Origin: Paenibacillus glucanolyticus NBRC 15330
GTDB taxonomy: Bacteria; Bacillota; Bacilli; Paenibacillales; Paenibacillaceae
Direction: 5' to 3'
DNA: 64,000 nt
Assembly (NCBI RefSeq): GCF_004000885.1
Contig: NZ_BIMC01000006.1
Coordinates: 186,001-250,000 of the forward strand
This document shows positions 63,297-64,000 of the stretch, one piece after another (within the stretch, counting starts at the first letter, position 1; the number at the start of each line of letters is the position of its first letter). The notes below the pieces were generated by a model. The model was not told the origin of the DNA. It did not search any database and saw nothing but the letters and a program-made list of their open reading frames with translations. The translations under genes and the position numbers were made by a program.

Positions 63297-64000
63297 TTAA
63301 CCGCTTGCATGGGTCTGTACCACATGCTGCCTGCGGTAGGCTCCCGGCGTCATGCCGACGGCCTTCTTGAACGTCCGGTTGAAGGAAGTGATGTTGAGAT
63401 AGCCGACGCGCTGGCTGATCTCGTTCACGGTCAAGTCTGTGCATGCCAGCAGTTCCTTCGCTTTGTTCATGCGGATGCCGAGCAGATGATCGCTGAAGTT
63501 GAGACCGGTCTTCTCCTTGATATAAACGGAGAGGTAAGCGCTCGACAGGTTCAGCTTGGCGGACAAATAGTCGAGAGACAGATCGTCGGCATATTGGTTA
63601 TGAATAATGTTCATGAACATGGCGATCAGCGGCTCTTCGCCGGTATCCTTTTTCTTGCGGATGAGGGCGCATGCTGCTTCGATGAGCTGACGGAATACAC
63701 CCGAGTACTCGGCAAGACAATGGCATTCGGCCAGCCTGCCGCTCCACTGCTTCAAGGATTGAACAGAGGATTTATCTATCTGTGCCATCTCGGCATAACT
63801 GAGAATCTTGGAAGCGACGGAATCAGCGAAGAAGCGAAACTGCGCGATGCCTGCTTCCTTCCGCTGCAGCGTCTCCAGCGCCTGATCGATGATCTGCAAG
63901 GAGCGGCTGTCGCTGCCGGATTGGAGTGCGTCGAGCAGTCCCTTTTCCTGGGACGGGCTCAGGTTGACGGTGTTCGGGAGCGCCCGCTGCTTGGTTACCA
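63297..64000 (-). CDS. AraC-family transcriptional regulator, N-terminus beyond window
   Basis: 234 C-terminal residues are visible. The frame remains open to the window edge (reading VTKQRALPNTVNLSPSQEKG), so the true start lies outside. A helical linker precedes the C-terminal AraC helix-turn-helix pair: DDLSLDYLSAKLNLSSAYLSVYIKEKTGLNFSDHLLGIRMNKAKELL and LTVNEISQRVGYLNITSFNRTFKKAVGMTPGAYRRQ. The layout matches the large membrane-anchored sensor-regulators of this group, but the sensor part cannot be seen. Its last ten residues (RRQHVVQTHA) recur in the chimeric fragment at 60354-60683. Confidence 0.85.
   Translation of the reverse strand, partial: VTKQRALPNTVNLSPSQEKGLLDALQSGSDSRSLQIIDQALETLQRKEAGIAQFRFFADSVASKILSYAEMAQIDKSSVQSLKQWSGRLAECHCLAEYSGVFRQLIEAACALIRKKKDTGEEPLIAMFMNIIHNQYADDLSLDYLSAKLNLSSAYLSVYIKEKTGLNFSDHLLGIRMNKAKELLACTDLTVNEISQRVGYLNITSFNRTFKKAVGMTPGAYRRQHVVQTHASG

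Overview
The window looks like a chromosomal segment of a Paenibacillus-type Firmicute (inference). The reasons are the intact des-desK-desR cold-lipid switch, a khtU-khtT pair, a ywrC-ywrB-ywrA chromate set, membrane-bound AraC regulators paired with LplB/YtcP-type sugar ABC transporters, very large S-layer-homology (SLH) exoproteins, AGGAGG ribosome sites and moderate GC with AT-rich promoters. I saw no rRNA, tRNA, CRISPR array, prophage or intact insertion sequence.

Layout. 0.1-4 kb: a ribose-type sugar ABC transporter (lipoprotein, fused ATPase, permease). 4-5.7 kb: a thioesterase and a Gfo/Idh/MocA oxidoreductase. 5.7-8.7 kb: fatty-acid desaturase with its thermosensor kinase DesK and regulator DesR. 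9-10.8 kb: KhtU/KhtT K+/H+ antiporter. 11-12.7 kb: an SDR and a methyltransferase. 12.8-19.6 kb: a membrane acyltransferase, an OmpR-type two-component system with a tandem-HAMP kinase, a small lipoprotein, a beta-propeller exoprotein and a second small lipoprotein. The acyltransferase and first lipoprotein share a promoter-proximal TTAAG repeat box. 19.5-20.5 kb: a gene relic, a palindromic four-unit repeat element and CAC-rich tandem repeats. 20.5-25.2 kb: a stalk-domain exoprotein, then a glycerate kinase/DASS transporter operon. 25.5-33.2 kb: AraC regulator, two permeases and solute-binding lipoprotein, then an amidohydrolase and a lone Rieske protein separated by a decayed tandem repeat. 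33.2-33.5 kb: a second copy of the palindromic element. 33.7-37.6 kb: secreted protein, chromate transporter set, CapA-like protein.

38-54 kb is the most distinctive part: three giant secreted SLH proteins. They are a phosphodiester glycosidase + metallophosphoesterase fusion (2024 aa), a duplicated metallophosphoesterase (1352 aa) and a family-10-like glycosyl hydrolase (1191 aa). The first and third share an almost identical promoter with a 17-bp palindrome in the -35/-10 spacer. The second has four hexamers at exact 11-bp spacing that fit a PhoP box. Together they suggest a wall-anchored system attacking phosphate-containing glycans, partly under phosphate control (inference).

54-64 kb: TVP38-type membrane protein, YdbS/YdbT PH-domain pair, WYL regulator plus GyrI-like protein, PL3 pectate lyase, GNAT acetyltransferase, and an accessory SecA (SecA2) lying between a truncated YheC/D coat-protein fragment and an AraC regulator that runs off the window.
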